Shown here in pieces: positions 1 through 5,502 of a stretch of 7,508 nucleotides of DNA. The position numbers and the translations under genes were made by a program. Under the pieces are notes generated by a model that searched no databases, was not told the origin of the DNA, and saw only the letters and a program-made list of their open reading frames with translations. How positions within the stretch are numbered: position 1 is the first letter of the stretch; each line of letters starts with the position of its first letter. Source of the DNA: an uncultured Oscillospiraceae bacterium (GTDB lineage: Bacteria > Bacillota > Clostridia > Oscillospirales > Acutalibacteraceae); the NCBI GenBank assembly GCA_900553255.1, contig USCI01000102.1, forward strand, positions 1 through 7,508. Reading direction: 5' to 3'.

Positions 1-97
1 AAACTCAATATTTTCCTACCAGGGGCTTTTTTCTCCTGTCCGCTCAATCTGGGGCGGTTCATTCACGGAGGGCCGGGGCTTTTGGTTATATTGGGGA
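1..97. other. Region downstream of hydA, no gene seen
   Basis: This short stretch follows the hydA stop codon on the minus strand. I see no hairpin followed by a T-run, so there is no convincing rho-independent terminator, and the operon may continue beyond the window. On the minus strand the last bases read GGTAGG, six nucleotides, then TTG, which could be the ribosome binding site and start of another gene, but too little sequence is available to support a call. The 9-mer GGGGCTTTT occurs twice (22-30 and 75-83), with no obvious function. Confidence 0.4.
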
Positions 98-1840
98 TCA
101 GCGGTACTTCTTGCGCTCCACATAGCTGGTGTGGAGGGCATGGTGGGCCTTGGGGCCGCCGAAGCCGTCGAAATATTCGCTGTACAGCTTCTGGATGACC
201 GGGGACTGATGCGACTTGCGCAGCTTCATGCCGGCATCCTGGTCGTACAGGGCTTTGGCGCGGATAGCCTTGAGGTCGACGGTGTTGCGCACCGAAGCAG
301 GCTGGATCGGCTGGCCGCCGCCGTTGACGCAGCCGCCCGGGCAGCACATGATCTCCACGAACTGCCAGTCGGCGGAGCCGTCGCGGATGCAGCTGAGCAC
401 GTAGTTCGCGCTGGTCAGGCCGCTCGCGACCGCTACCTTGACATCCATGCCGGCGATGTTGTACACCGCTTCCTTCAGGCCGGCGGTGCCGCGGACCTCA
501 TGGAAGTCCACCGCCTCATTGTCCTTGCCGGTCAGCCAGTCATTCGCAGTGCGCAGCGCCGCCTCCATGACGCCGCCGGTCGCACCGAAGATGACGGCAG
601 CGCCGGTGTCCTCGCCGAGCGGGGAGTCGAACTCTTCGTCCGGGAGATTGACGAAATCGATGCCGCAGCGCTCGATCATACGGGCGAGCTCGCGGGTGGT
701 CAGCGCGATATCCACGTCCGCCACGCCGGCAGCGGCCTCATCGTCACGACCGACCTCGAATTTCTTCGCGGTGCAGGGCATGATCGACACCGAAACGATA
801 TCCTTCGGGTCGATGCCCATCTTTTCGGCATAGTAGGTCTTGATGACCGCGCCGCCCATCTGCTGCGGGGATTTGCAGGTCGACAGGTGGTCGAGCTGAT
901 CCGGATAATAATATTCGGCGAACTTGACCCAGCCGGGCGAGCAGGAGGTGATCATCGGCAGCACGCCGCCGGTTTTCACCCGGTTGACGAATTCGTTGGC
1001 CTCTTCGACGATGGTCAGGTCGGCGGCAAAGTCGGTGTCAAACACCTTCGCAAAGCCCAGACGGCGCAGCGCCGCGACCATCTTGCCTTCGACGTTGGTG
1101 CCGATCGGCATGCCGAAGCACTCGCCGAGGGTCGCACGGATGGACGGTGCCGTCTGCACCACCACGTGCTTCGATTTATCGGCCAGCGCCGCCCACACCT
1201 TGTCGGTGTCGTCCTTCTCGGTCAGGGCGCCGGTCGGGCAGACGGTGATGCACTGTCCGCAGGACACGCAGGGCACGTCGTTGAGCGCCTTCTCAAACGG
1301 GGTGCCGATATGGGTGTCGATGCCGCGGTCGTTCGCGCCGATGACCGACACATACTGCTGGCGGCAGGCGGCCACGCAGCGACGGCAGAGGATGCACTTG
1401 TTATTGTCCCGCACGAGGTGCGCGGTGGAGGTGTCCAGCTCGTAATGCGGGCGGAAGCCCTCATAGCGGTCGGCGTCCTCGATGCCGTAGTCACGGCACA
1501 TCTTCTGCAGCTCGCAGTCGCCCGAGCGCACGCAGGACAGGCACTTCTTTTCGTGGGTGGAGAGGATCAGCTCGAGCGTGGTTTTGCGGGCCTGCTGGAC
1601 CTTCGCTGTGTTGGTCTGCACCTCCATGCCCTCGGCCACCGGATATACGCAGGCGGTCACCAGGCCGCGCGCACCGGTCGCTTCAACCACGCAGATGCGG
1701 CAGGCGCCGATTTCGTTGATGTCCTTGAGATAGCACAGGGTGGGAATCGTCACCCCGGCGGCGCGGGCCGCCTCCAGAATGGTGGAACCCTTCGGCACGC
1801 TGACCGCGATGCCGTTGATTTTACAATTGATCATTTCCAT
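98..1840 (-). CDS. hydA: [FeFe]-hydrogenase catalytic subunit HydA (HndD-like)
   Basis: Catalytic subunit of a cytoplasmic multimeric NAD-linked [FeFe]-hydrogenase, reversibly interconverting protons and H2 at the H-cluster. The 580 residues show an N-terminal [2Fe-2S] ferredoxin domain (Cys36, 47, 50, 64), a His-Cys [4Fe-4S] motif (His96, Cys100, 103, 109), two [4Fe-4S] motifs (Cys149/152/155/159 and Cys191/194/197/201), then the H-cluster domain with TSCSPGW (298-304), MPCTAKK (354-360) and EIMCCPGGC (496-504). The C-terminal part, about 520-575, matches the small-subunit-like extension. There is no further C-terminal [2Fe-2S] domain, unlike the longer Thermotoga HydA. The first ATG is preferred over the one two codons later because GAGG lies 13 nt upstream; the gene starts 19 nt after hydB. 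Family assignment is near certain. The bifurcating mode is inferred from the operon. Ser301 replaces the second Cys of the textbook TSCCPGW motif. Confidence 0.97.
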   Translation of the reverse strand: MEMINCKINGIAVSVPKGSTILEAARAAGVTIPTLCYLKDINEIGACRICVVEATGARGLVTACVYPVAEGMEVQTNTAKVQQARKTTLELILSTHEKKCLSCVRSGDCELQKMCRDYGIEDADRYEGFRPHYELDTSTAHLVRDNNKCILCRRCVAACRQQYVSVIGANDRGIDTHIGTPFEKALNDVPCVSCGQCITVCPTGALTEKDDTDKVWAALADKSKHVVVQTAPSIRATLGECFGMPIGTNVEGKMVAALRRLGFAKVFDTDFAADLTIVEEANEFVNRVKTGGVLPMITSCSPGWVKFAEYYYPDQLDHLSTCKSPQQMGGAVIKTYYAEKMGIDPKDIVSVSIMPCTAKKFEVGRDDEAAAGVADVDIALTTRELARMIERCGIDFVNLPDEEFDSPLGEDTGAAVIFGATGGVMEAALRTANDWLTGKDNEAVDFHEVRGTAGLKEAVYNIAGMDVKVAVASGLTSANYVLSCIRDGSADWQFVEIMCCPGGCVNGGGQPIQPASVRNTVDLKAIRAKALYDQDAGMKLRKSHQSPVIQKLYSEYFDGFGGPKAHHALHTSYVERKKYR

Positions 1841-1859
1841 TATTCAGCACCATCCTCAC

Positions 1860-3647
1860 TCAGCATTTCACGACAGCGCCGAAGCGGCACTTCTCGATAC
1901 AGGCGCCGCACTTGATGCAGGCGCTCACGTCGATCACATGCGGCTGCTTGACGGTGCCGGAGATGGCACCCACCGGGCAGACCCGGGCGCAGGCGGTGCA
2001 GCCCTTGCACTTGTCGGCCACGATCTCGTAATGCAGCAGCGATTTACACACGCCGGCGGGGCATTTCTTATCCACCACGTGCGCCACGTACTCGTCGCGG
2101 AAGAATTTCAGGGTGGAGAGCACCGGGTTCGGCGCCGTCTGGCCAAGGCCGCACAGCGAGTTTTCCTTAATATAGTGGCACAGCGCCTCGAGGTCGTCGA
2201 TATCCTCCAGCGTGCCGTTGCCGCTGGTGATCTTTTCGAGTTTCTCGAGCAGGCGCTTGGTGCCCACGCGGCAGGGGGTGCACTTGCCGCAGGACTCATC
2301 CACCGTGAATTCCAGGAAGAATTTCGCGATGTCCACCATGCAGGTGTCCTCGTCCATGACGATCAGGCCGCCGGAACCCATCATGCAGCCCATCGCAATG
2401 AGGTTGTCATAGTCGATCTTGGTGTCGATGAGCGAGGCCGGGATACAGCCGCCGGACGGGCCGCCGGTCTGCGCCGCCTTGAACTTCTTGCCGTTCGGGA
2501 TGCCGCCGCCGATTTCCTCGACGATCTCCCGCAGGGTGGTGCCCATCGGGATTTCCACCAGGCCGGTGTGCTTGATCTTGCCGCCGAGCGCGAACACCTT
2601 GGTGCCCTTCGATTTCTCGGTGCCCATCGAGGCAAACCATTCAGCGCCCTTGAGGATGATCTGCGGGACGTTGGCGAAGGTTTCGACGTTGTTTTCCACC
2701 GTCGGGCAGCCGAACAGGCCCTTGACCGCCGGGTACGGCGGACGCGGACGCGGCTCGCCGCGGTTGCCCTCGATGGAGGTCATCAGCGCGGTTTCCTCGC
2801 CGCACACGAACGCGCCGGCGCCCAGGCGGATTTCCATATCGAAATCAAAGCCGGAGCCGAAAATGTCCTTGCCGAGCAGTCCTGCCTCGCGGGCCTGATC
2901 AATGGCGATCTGCAGGCGGCGCACCGCAATCGGGTACTCCGCGCGCACATAGACAAAGCCCTTGGTCGCGCCGATCGCATAGCCGGCGATGGCCATCGCT
3001 TCGATGATGCAGTGCGGGTCGCCTTCGAGCACCGAGCGATCCATGAACGCGCCGGGGTCGCCCTCGTCGGCGTTGCACACCACGTATTTCTGCGGCGCCT
3101 TGTTCGGCGCGCACAGCGCCCACTTGCGGCCGGTCGGGAACCCGCCGCCGCCGCGGCCGCGCAGGCCGGAGTCGGTGATGATCTGGATGACCTGCTCCGG
3201 CGTATATTCGGTCAGGCACTTGCCCAGCGCCTGATAACCGTCGTACGCTATGTATTCGTCGATCGATTCCGGATTGATGACGCCGCAGTTGCGCAGCGCG
3301 ACGCGGACCTGCTTGCGGTAGAAGTCGGTTTCGTTGAGGGACTTGATCTCGTCCTTTTCCACCGTCTCATCGTAGAGCAGGCGGGTAACGATACGGCCCT
3401 TGAGCAGGTGCTCCGAAACGATTTCCGGGATATCCTCCGCCTTGACGCGGGAATAGAAGCAGCCCTCCGGGTACACAATCATGATCGGGCCGAGCGCGCA
3501 CAGGCCGAAGCAGCCGGTGCGGACCACCTTGACCTCTTCGGACAGCCCCTGCGCTTCAATTTCCCTTTCCAGTGTCTCAATAATCTGCTGGCTTCCGGAC
3601 GAGGTGCAGCCGGTACCGCCGCAGACGAGCACATGTGAACGATACAT
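1860..3647 (-). CDS. hydB: NuoF-like FMN/NAD-binding hydrogenase subunit HydB (HndC-like)
   Basis: Diaphorase subunit that carries FMN and binds NAD(H), exchanging electrons between NADH, ferredoxin and the HydA subunit. The 595 residues comprise an N-terminal thioredoxin-like [2Fe-2S] domain (Cys9, 14, 46, 50), the NuoF core with the glycine-rich flavin/nucleotide motif GLRGRGGGGFPTGRKW (161-176) and NADEGDPGAFMDR (192-204), the ESCGKCTPCR [4Fe-4S] motif (Cys453, 456, 459, with Cys499), and a C-terminal pair of [4Fe-4S] motifs (Cys547/550/553/557 and Cys577/580/583/587). This NuoE-like plus NuoF plus 2x[4Fe-4S] layout is characteristic of HydB in bifurcating hydrogenases. Cys529, Cys534 and His539 just before the ferredoxin domain could bind a metal such as zinc; that is inference. 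AGGAGG sits 10 nt before the ATG, in the 20-nt gap after the HndB-like gene. The gene is intact. Confidence 0.96.
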   Translation of the reverse strand: MYRSHVLVCGGTGCTSSGSQQIIETLEREIEAQGLSEEVKVVRTGCFGLCALGPIMIVYPEGCFYSRVKAEDIPEIVSEHLLKGRIVTRLLYDETVEKDEIKSLNETDFYRKQVRVALRNCGVINPESIDEYIAYDGYQALGKCLTEYTPEQVIQIITDSGLRGRGGGGFPTGRKWALCAPNKAPQKYVVCNADEGDPGAFMDRSVLEGDPHCIIEAMAIAGYAIGATKGFVYVRAEYPIAVRRLQIAIDQAREAGLLGKDIFGSGFDFDMEIRLGAGAFVCGEETALMTSIEGNRGEPRPRPPYPAVKGLFGCPTVENNVETFANVPQIILKGAEWFASMGTEKSKGTKVFALGGKIKHTGLVEIPMGTTLREIVEEIGGGIPNGKKFKAAQTGGPSGGCIPASLIDTKIDYDNLIAMGCMMGSGGLIVMDEDTCMVDIAKFFLEFTVDESCGKCTPCRVGTKRLLEKLEKITSGNGTLEDIDDLEALCHYIKENSLCGLGQTAPNPVLSTLKFFRDEYVAHVVDKKCPAGVCKSLLHYEIVADKCKGCTACARVCPVGAISGTVKQPHVIDVSACIKCGACIEKCRFGAVVKC

Positions 3648-3667
3648 CGTAAGTTTTCCTCCTCTGT

Positions 3668-4039
3668 TTACTTCATCATGCTGCCGATGGTGTATTCGGT
3701 CACCGGATTACCGTTGACCAGGTGGTCAACCACGATGCGCGCCACCTTTTCCGGCGTGACCTTCGCGTAGGTGACCTTCTCCTTGCCGGGCACCGTCACC
3801 TCCACGATCGGCTCAAACTGGCACATGCCGATGCAGCCGGTCTGGGCGACCGTCACGTTTTCGAGATGGCGTTTGCCAACCTCTTCCACAAAAGCGTTCA
3901 GCACCGGGCGCGCGCCTGCGGCGATGCCGCAGGTCGCCATGCCGACGACCACCCGCACCGCATCCTGCTGATTGGCGCGCACGGACATCTTCTGCCGGGC
4001 CTGTTCGCGGATAGCCTGCAGTTCTTCCAGCGTTTTCAT
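3668..4039 (-). CDS. hndB: HndB-like (2Fe-2S) ferredoxin-fold hydrogenase subunit
   Basis: Small thioredoxin-fold [2Fe-2S] protein (123 residues) matching the HndB-type accessory subunit of NAD(P)-linked [FeFe]-hydrogenases. It probably relays electrons or stabilises the complex. A charged N-terminal helix (1-28) precedes the ferredoxin-like domain, which has Cys37 in TCGIAAGA and Cys69/Cys73 in QTGCIGMC. The position usually filled by the second Cys of a C-x4-C pair is Gly42, so only three cysteines are present; as I recall this pattern is common in HndB-like proteins. The start at 4039 is chosen because a perfect AAGGAGGT lies upstream with AGGAGG ending 10 nt before the ATG. An in-frame ATG at 4153 would give a 38-residue extension overlapping the preceding gene and is rejected. 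It lies 20 nt ahead of hydB and 56 nt after the GHKL gene, with a hairpin in between. Confidence 0.88.
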   Translation of the reverse strand: MKTLEELQAIREQARQKMSVRANQQDAVRVVVGMATCGIAAGARPVLNAFVEEVGKRHLENVTVAQTGCIGMCQFEPIVEVTVPGKEKVTYAKVTPEKVARIVVDHLVNGNPVTEYTIGSMMK

Positions 4040-4049
4040 TCGGGGGTTA

Positions 4050-4055
4050 CCTCCT
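4050..4055 (-). promoter_or_regulatory. Ribosome binding site deciding the hndB start
   Basis: AGGAGG, within a longer AAGGAGGT, lies 10 nt upstream of the ATG at 4039. It rules out the longer in-frame start at 4153, which would overlap the GHKL ATPase gene by 58 nt. Confidence 0.85.
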
Positions 4056-4064
4056 TCAGTTTGT

Positions 4065-4082
4065 CGGCGGGCCTGCCCGCCG
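4065..4082 (-). other. Intercistronic G+C-rich hairpin
   Basis: CGGCGGG and CCCGCCG form a perfect 7-bp, all-G/C inverted repeat around a 4-nt loop. It sits in the only wide gap of the operon (56 nt), just before the hndB ribosome binding site. On the transcribed strand no U-run follows, so it does not look like a simple terminator. It could set mRNA processing or stability, or attenuate expression, between the hydC/GHKL part and the hndB-hydB-hydA part. The structure is visible; the function is inference. Confidence 0.5.
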
Positions 4083-4095
4083 CGATTCATCTGTG

Positions 4096-4647
4096 TCAAA
4101 TGCCCTCCGGCCGTATCGCGGCCGATTGCTCCCGTATGTAGCCGTCGATCCATTCCATGACCTCGGGCGTGTCCAGCGGCACGTCGCCGAGGATTTCCCG
4201 CAGCTGGCGGGTGTCCGTTTGTGCCGAACGGCCGTCCGCGGTGAAGATATAAAGGAAATCGATCTGCGGATTCATGCGGATAAGCGCCGTGACGGTGCCG
4301 TCCATATCGCCGAGCGGCATCCGGTCAATATGGGAAAGGGTGAAGACGGCCTCCACCGTCGTTCCCACGCCCGGAGCGGAGCGGATCTGCAGCCCGCCGC
4401 CGGCCATCTCGGCCGCCATGCGGAACAGCGGGATCCCCATGCCCACCTTCCGGGTGGTGCGGGTGGTGAAAAACGGGTCGCGCACCTGCTCGAGCTGCTC
4501 GGCGGTCATGCCGCGGCCGTTGTCCTCCACTGTCAGGGTCAGACGGTCGGCCGCGCTGTCGCAGTCCACCGTCAGGGTGACAAGCGTTGCACCGGCGGCA
4601 ATCGAGTTCTGCGCAATGTCCAGCATGTTCAGTGACAGCTCACGCAT
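4096..4647 (-). CDS. Stand-alone GHKL ATP-binding protein of the hydrogenase operon
   Basis: A 183-residue protein with a histidine-kinase-type (GHKL) ATPase fold and no phosphoacceptor domain. The N box is DIAQNS (10-15, Asn14), the G1 box EDNGRGM (41-47), the F-box-like segment DPFFTTR (57-63), the G2-like GMGIPL (69-74), and the closing strand has APGVGTT (91-97). No HisKA helix, membrane segment or sensor domain precedes it: the protein starts directly at the N-box helix, so it is not a classical two-component kinase, and no response regulator is nearby. Residues about 105-183 form a C-terminal extension I do not recognise. As I recall, comparable proteins occur between the NuoE-like and HndB-like genes in other clostridial hydrogenase operons, which suggests a conserved job in assembly or regulation. 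It starts 22 nt after hydC behind AAAGAGGTG. Its function is unknown. Confidence 0.85.
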   Translation of the reverse strand: MRELSLNMLDIAQNSIAAGATLVTLTVDCDSAADRLTLTVEDNGRGMTAEQLEQVRDPFFTTRTTRKVGMGIPLFRMAAEMAGGGLQIRSAPGVGTTVEAVFTLSHIDRMPLGDMDGTVTALIRMNPQIDFLYIFTADGRSAQTDTRQLREILGDVPLDTPEVMEWIDGYIREQSAAIRPEGI

Positions 4648-4669
4648 ACCGGCACCTCTTTTCCCACCG

Positions 4670-5167
4670 TCAGCCCGCGTATTTCTCCAGGATCCCGTCG
4701 ATGTCGTCCACCGTCAGGCGGCCGTACACATCGTCGTTGACGGTAAGGACCGGGGCCAGGCCGCAGGCCCCGATGCAGCGGCAGGCGGTCAGCGAGAACC
4801 GGCCGTCCTCGGTGCACTCGTCCGCGCCGATGCCCAGCTTTTCGCTCAGCTTGTTGAAAATGTCGCCCGAGCCCTTGACGTAGCACGCCGTACCCAGACA
4901 CACCGAGACGTTGTAAACGCCCTTCGGCGACAGCGCGAACTGCGCGTAGAAGGTGGCCACGCCGTAAACCTTCTCCAGCGGCACGCCCATGCCGTCCGCG
5001 ATCATCTTCTGCACCTCAAAGGGGAGGTACCCGTAGATGTCCTGCGCCTGCTGCATCACGCCCATCAGCCGACTTGCGTCGTGCTTGTTGGCGTCGATGA
5101 TCTTCTGCAGCTCAAGCGCCTGCTCTTCCGTCCCGCGGAAGGGGAGATTGCTGATTTTTTTCTGCAT
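4670..5167 (-). CDS. hydC: NuoE-like [2Fe-2S] hydrogenase subunit HydC (HndA-like)
   Basis: First gene of the operon, a 165-residue homologue of the 24-kDa NuoE subunit of complex I. It should carry one [2Fe-2S] cluster and sit next to the FMN of HydB. An N-terminal helical bundle includes the family motif GYLPFEVQKMIA (46-57) and VYGVATFYAQF (68-78). The thioredoxin-like domain follows, with Cys90 and Cys95 (SVCLGTAC) and Cys131 and Cys135 (CIGACG); Cys129 is an additional neighbouring cysteine. The start at 5167 (MQKKI) is preferred because AAGGAGG lies 11 nt upstream. An in-frame ATG at 5242 would add 25 low-complexity residues encoded by the promoter/leader region and overlap the Rex-like operator. 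The length agrees with stand-alone NuoE proteins. The assignment is firm. Confidence 0.95.
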   Translation of the reverse strand: MQKKISNLPFRGTEEQALELQKIIDANKHDASRLMGVMQQAQDIYGYLPFEVQKMIADGMGVPLEKVYGVATFYAQFALSPKGVYNVSVCLGTACYVKGSGDIFNKLSEKLGIGADECTEDGRFSLTACRCIGACGLAPVLTVNDDVYGRLTVDDIDGILEKYAG

Positions 5168-5178
5168 TTTTGCCGTTT

Positions 5179-5184
5179 CCTCCT
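5179..5184 (-). promoter_or_regulatory. Ribosome binding site deciding the hydC start
   Basis: AGGAGG, in the context AAGGAGG, lies 11 nt upstream of the ATG at 5167. It supports the 165-residue form of HydC over the 190-residue form starting at 5242. Confidence 0.8.
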
Positions 5185-5224
5185 TGCTGACACGGCCGGC
5201 CGAGACAAAACCGGACCGCCCAGT

Positions 5225-5242
5225 TTGTGAAAAAGATAACAA
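5225..5242. promoter_or_regulatory. Putative Rex operator upstream of hydC
   Basis: The 18-mer TTGTGAAAAAGATAACAA is two inverted half-sites separated by 4 nt: TTGTGAA on the left and ATAACAA on the right. The established Firmicute Rex operator is close to TTGTGAA-N4-TTCACAA or TTGTTAA-N4-TTAACAA, so only the first base of the right half-site departs from a mixed consensus. Rex represses NADH-reoxidising fermentation and hydrogenase genes and leaves DNA when the NADH/NAD+ ratio rises. The site lies 58 nt upstream of the hydC start codon, next to or just downstream of the candidate -10 boxes, which suits repression. The motif match is direct; regulation is inferred. Confidence 0.65.
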
Positions 5243-5282
5243 GTATACTCCAAACAGTATACGTCAAGATATAAGTATAGCA
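5242..5282 (-). promoter_or_regulatory. hydC: Candidate promoter(s) of the hydrogenase operon
   Basis: On the minus strand three TATACT boxes occur at 5279-5274, 5261-5256 and 5247-5242. The first has the extended -10 form TGCTATACT (5282-5274), which can work without a good -35; no good -35 lies 17 nt upstream of it. The third is preceded by TTGACG (5267-5262), but at a short 14-nt spacing. Transcription from the third would begin inside the Rex-like operator. Which box is used cannot be decided from the sequence. Confidence 0.45.
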
Positions 5283-5415
5283 CAGTTCGACACAAAAAGC
5301 TACATAAACTGCAGGGGTTGCCAAAGAATTTTTTGACATAAAGCAGAGAAAATCGGTCGGGATTTATTCAACAAAAAACATGGATAAAAACTGTACATCC
5401 GGGCAAGAAACCGCG

Positions 5416-5432
5416 GGCAACTGTTGGTTGCC
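5416..5432. promoter_or_regulatory. Inverted repeat upstream of the plus-strand promoter
   Basis: GGCAAC and GTTGCC form a perfect 6-bp inverted repeat separated by TGTTG. It lies 14 nt upstream of the proposed -35 box of the plus-strand gene. It may be an operator, for instance for the helix-turn-helix protein encoded next to it, or a weak hairpin on read-through RNA. No T-run suggests termination. Function is inference. Confidence 0.35.
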
Positions 5433-5446
5433 TCTTTAGTTTACTA

Positions 5447-5475
5447 TTGTTGCCGGCGGCGGAATATGATACGAT
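5447..5475 (+). promoter_or_regulatory. Candidate promoter of the HTH/permease-like gene
   Basis: TTGTTG (5447-5452) and TACGAT (5470-5475) are 17 nt apart, and TGA immediately precedes the -10 box, giving an extended -10. An overlapping alternative -10 is TATGAT (5465-5470). Both lie 27-38 nt upstream of the start codon and just ahead of the ribosome binding site. Confidence 0.5.
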
Positions 5476-5489
5476 AGATAAAAGAAAAG

Positions 5490-5495
5490 AGGAGG
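5490..5495 (+). promoter_or_regulatory. Ribosome binding site deciding the start of the HTH/permease-like gene
   Basis: AGGAGG, within GAGGAGGG (5489-5496), is 7 nt from the ATG at 5503 but only 1 nt from the in-frame ATG at 5497. The spacing favours 5503, giving a protein beginning MDNEKMG. Confidence 0.8.
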
Positions 5496-5502
5496 GATGG
5501 CG

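Larger units (their letters stand above)
5168..5502. other. Divergent intergenic regulatory region (335 nt)
   Basis: This non-coding stretch separates the hydrogenase operon from the divergent helix-turn-helix/permease-like gene. The middle part, about 5222-5400, is clearly A/T-richer than the flanking genes. It holds the hydC ribosome binding site and 5' leader, a Rex-like operator, three TATACT boxes for the minus strand, an inverted repeat at 5416-5432, and the promoter and ribosome binding site of the plus-strand gene. A 10-bp palindrome CGGCCGGCCG lies in the hydC leader at 5193-5202. Open reading frames crossing the region show no credible start sites. Confidence 0.8.

Noticed and set aside
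22..83. Repeated GGGGCTTTT at 22-30 and 75-83 as a terminator or repeat element
   Set aside because: Two copies of a 9-mer are weak evidence, no stem precedes the T-rich stretch in a useful orientation, and no longer repeat is seen.
131..1915. Long plus-strand ORF (594 codons) opposite hydA
   Set aside because: It is antisense to a gene with unmistakable hydrogenase motifs, its translation shows no domain, and G/C-rich third positions commonly leave the opposite strand open.
1740..3638. Long plus-strand ORF (632 codons) opposite hydB
   Set aside because: It is a mirror of the hydB codon pattern, with repetitive His/Arg/Ala-rich translation and no recognisable motifs or ribosome binding site.
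3668..4153. Longer form of the HndB-like protein starting at 4153
   Set aside because: The extension overlaps the preceding gene, lacks family-like sequence, and a perfect ribosome binding site points to 4039.
5191..5208. Imperfect palindrome around CGGCCGGCCG in the hydC leader as an operator
   Set aside because: It is G/C-only at its core in a G/C-rich genome and the arms mismatch beyond 10 bp, so chance is a sufficient explanation.
5333..5338. Perfect TTGACA as a plus-strand -35 box
   Set aside because: No -10-like hexamer lies 16-18 nt downstream, and the start codon is more than 160 nt away; a better placed promoter exists at 5447-5475.
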